Source: CBFDBT01 sp965603115
GTDB lineage: Bacteria > Pseudomonadota > Alphaproteobacteria > Sphingomonadales > Kordiimonadaceae
Assembly (NCBI GenBank): GCA_965603115.1
Contig: CBFDBT010000129.1
Coordinates: forward strand, 1 to 7,592
Length of the DNA: 7,592 nt
Direction: 5' to 3'
Below are positions 6,321-7,592 of the stretch, piece after piece. A program made the translations under genes and the position numbers. The stretch's first letter is position 1; the number at the start of each line of letters is the position of its first letter. Below the pieces are notes generated by a model. It ran no database searches. It worked only from the letters and a program-made list of their open reading frames with translations, and was not told where the DNA came from.

Positions 6321-6353
6321 ACTTTGACTCTTGAAATATTTTTTGTCAAGTCA
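6321..6353 (-). promoter_or_regulatory. Possible promoter overlapping an inverted repeat
   Basis: The minus strand has a perfect TTGACA (6349-6344), and 17 nt later CAAAGT (6326-6321), a poor 3/6 match to the -10 consensus. A better -10-like CATAAT (6315-6310) is spaced too far (28 nt). The same stretch is an inverted repeat: TGACTCTTGA (6325-6334) against TCAAGTCA (6346-6353), with one bulged base. It lies in the 199-bp gap after the quinoprotein gene, where a promoter for the PNPOx-like gene is expected, and could also be a repressor site. Confidence 0.3.
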
Positions 6354-6398
6354 TTTTGGATGCAGAATGAACGATTATATAAAGTATCTATCGTGGGT

Positions 6399-7592
6399 TT
6401 ATTGGTCGTCCTTTTTAAGTTCAAACGCAAGCAATACGTTTCCTGGCATATGAAAATAAACGCCATAGCCTGAATTTATATACATCATACCATCCTTGAA
6501 AACAGGACCTTGGCCACCACCAAAGGAACCCCCTTGGGCTGTTTCTCCATCTAAGGTTTTGAAAGGTTTTACAGAATCAAAGTCCCAAATTACTGAACCA
6601 CTATCTCGATCATAGGCTCGCATATGTCCATCCATAGACCCCGCCAGCACCGCGCCTTCTATGGCAGTGGCAGCAGCTGAAATACCGGGAGAGCAAAATT
6701 CACGGTCTCCGCAGATGTTTTTGGCTGGAGCATACCAAAGTTCTTTTCCTGTGGTAATATCTATAGCAAATATCCCGGGGTAAGGCGTGCCGGGCCATCT
6801 ATCTCCACCTAAAAAGTCAGATATGGGTACATAAAGGCGATCACCGTCAGCCGCCATGCCAAAGTGAACGCCACCCTGGATGCCGCCTCTTCCTAATTTG
6901 TTGCGCCAAAGAATGGCACCATCATTGTCAGGGTCTAAGGCAAATATCTCACCGGATTTTTGTCCTGCAAGGATGACCTGTTTGCCATCTTTATTCGTAG
7001 CCAGAATAGGGGCGGCAGCAAAATCATAATCTGGCCCATCTTCCGGCGGACAATTGATTTGATCTATGCCTTCACAGGCCATATTCCACGCATCGCCAAC
7101 GGTTGCTTGCATTTTCCAAAGAACGGCCCCGTCATCCATATTAAAAGCTATTATAGCATCGCTAGACCCATCCGCAGGGGAAGAATAATTTTCACCAGTA
7201 CCCGCATAAATACGTCGGCGTATGGGGTCTAAAGTTAGTCCAGCCCAAATAGGAGCACCAGACGGTGAAATTCGATCTGTACCGATACTATTTTGGCCAA
7301 CTACTTTTTGTTCATCGGTTATTGTATAGGTTTTCCAGATTTTCTCACCTGAATCAGCATGATAGGAGGCGATACCGCCCCTAAAGGTGCAACAAGCATA
7401 TTCTGGATTTGCCGCTGCGGTCACCTCCAGAGAAGAGATAGGCACATAAAGTTTGTTTTCAAATAAAGATAAAGCCGCAGTTATGGTTGCGCTAGGGTGG
7501 TCATCAGGGCGGTCCGACCAAACCAGTTTTCCTGTTACAGCTTCAACGGCATAAATATTACCTATAATATCACCAAAATATAATTTTGGCTT
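6399..7592 (-). CDS. PQQ-dependent quinoprotein, polyvinyl-alcohol-dehydrogenase-like, C-terminal part
   Basis: The frame is open to the right edge, giving 397 residues of the C-terminal part of a beta-propeller quinoprotein; an in-frame GTG at 7445 is internal because coding continues upstream (visible start KPKLYFGDIIGNIYAVEAVTG). Repeated propeller blades show the A-x-D/N-x-x-x-G-x-x-x-W type signature: YAVEAVTGKLVW, SYHADSGEKIWK, AFNMDDGAVLWK, AIDITTGKELW and AYDRDSGSVIWD. Adjacent cysteines Cys67-Cys68 in ACCTFRGG match the vicinal disulfide region known near PQQ in alcohol dehydrogenases of this class. The blocks DAWNMAC, GPDYDFAAAPIL, QKSGEIFALDPD, GGSFGGGQGP and the ending GNVLLAFEL recall polyvinyl-alcohol dehydrogenase. 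That family oxidises secondary alcohols in the periplasm and passes electrons to cytochrome c. The signal peptide and any heme domain lie outside the window. It is upstream on the same strand as the PNPOx-like gene, separated by 199 bp. Confidence 0.9.
   Translation of the reverse strand, partial: KPKLYFGDIIGNIYAVEAVTGKLVWSDRPDDHPSATITAALSLFENKLYVPISSLEVTAAANPEYACCTFRGGIASYHADSGEKIWKTYTITDEQKVVGQNSIGTDRISPSGAPIWAGLTLDPIRRRIYAGTGENYSSPADGSSDAIIAFNMDDGAVLWKMQATVGDAWNMACEGIDQINCPPEDGPDYDFAAAPILATNKDGKQVILAGQKSGEIFALDPDNDGAILWRNKLGRGGIQGGVHFGMAADGDRLYVPISDFLGGDRWPGTPYPGIFAIDITTGKELWYAPAKNICGDREFCSPGISAAATAIEGAVLAGSMDGHMRAYDRDSGSVIWDFDSVKPFKTLDGETAQGGSFGGGQGPVFKDGMMYINSGYGVYFHMPGNVLLAFELKKDDQ

Noticed and set aside
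7443..7445. GTG at 7445 as the start of the quinoprotein
   Set aside because: The same frame stays open to the window edge and encodes another propeller blade (YAVEAVTGKLVW) upstream, so this is an internal Val codon.

Overview
The window reads as part of a catabolic gene cluster from a proteobacterium. GC content is intermediate by eye, Shine-Dalgarno sites are strong and regularly spaced, one gene has a Tat signal, and the enzyme families (HSD10-type SDR, CaiC-like CoA ligase, PQQ quinoprotein) are typical of alpha- and gammaproteobacteria. The genus cannot be told from the sequence alone.

Layout. At the left edge is the 3' part of a plus-strand short-chain dehydrogenase resembling type-2 3-hydroxyacyl-CoA dehydrogenase (2-433). 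Everything else lies on the minus strand. Read in the direction of transcription, from right to left, it runs: the C-terminal part of a PQQ quinoprotein like polyvinyl-alcohol dehydrogenase (7592-6399, entering from the right edge); a 199-bp gap with hairpins and a possible promoter; a small split-barrel flavoprotein-type gene of the pyridoxamine phosphate oxidase family (6199-5600); a 152-bp gap with a large nested hairpin; then a compact four-gene run of CoA ligase (5447-3786), Tat-exported KstD-like flavoprotein (3717-1975), SnoaL/NTF2-fold protein (1964-1479) and TIM-barrel amidohydrolase (1441-449). The last four are spaced 68, 10 and 37 bp apart and are probably one operon. It converges on the SDR with only 15 bp between the stop codons.

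How the genes may work together (inference). The ligase would activate a carboxylic acid with CoA, the KstD-like enzyme would desaturate a ring ketone or similar substrate, the SnoaL-fold protein could hydrate, dehydrate or isomerise, the amidohydrolase could open a lactone or cleave a C-C or ester bond, the SDR would oxidise a 3-hydroxyacyl-CoA, and the quinoprotein would oxidise an alcohol in the periplasm. This suits degradation of a cyclic compound such as a steroid, terpenoid or alicyclic acid, but the substrate cannot be read from the sequence. I saw no RNA gene, CRISPR array, insertion sequence or transposase, and no intergenic stretch exceeds 300 bases.
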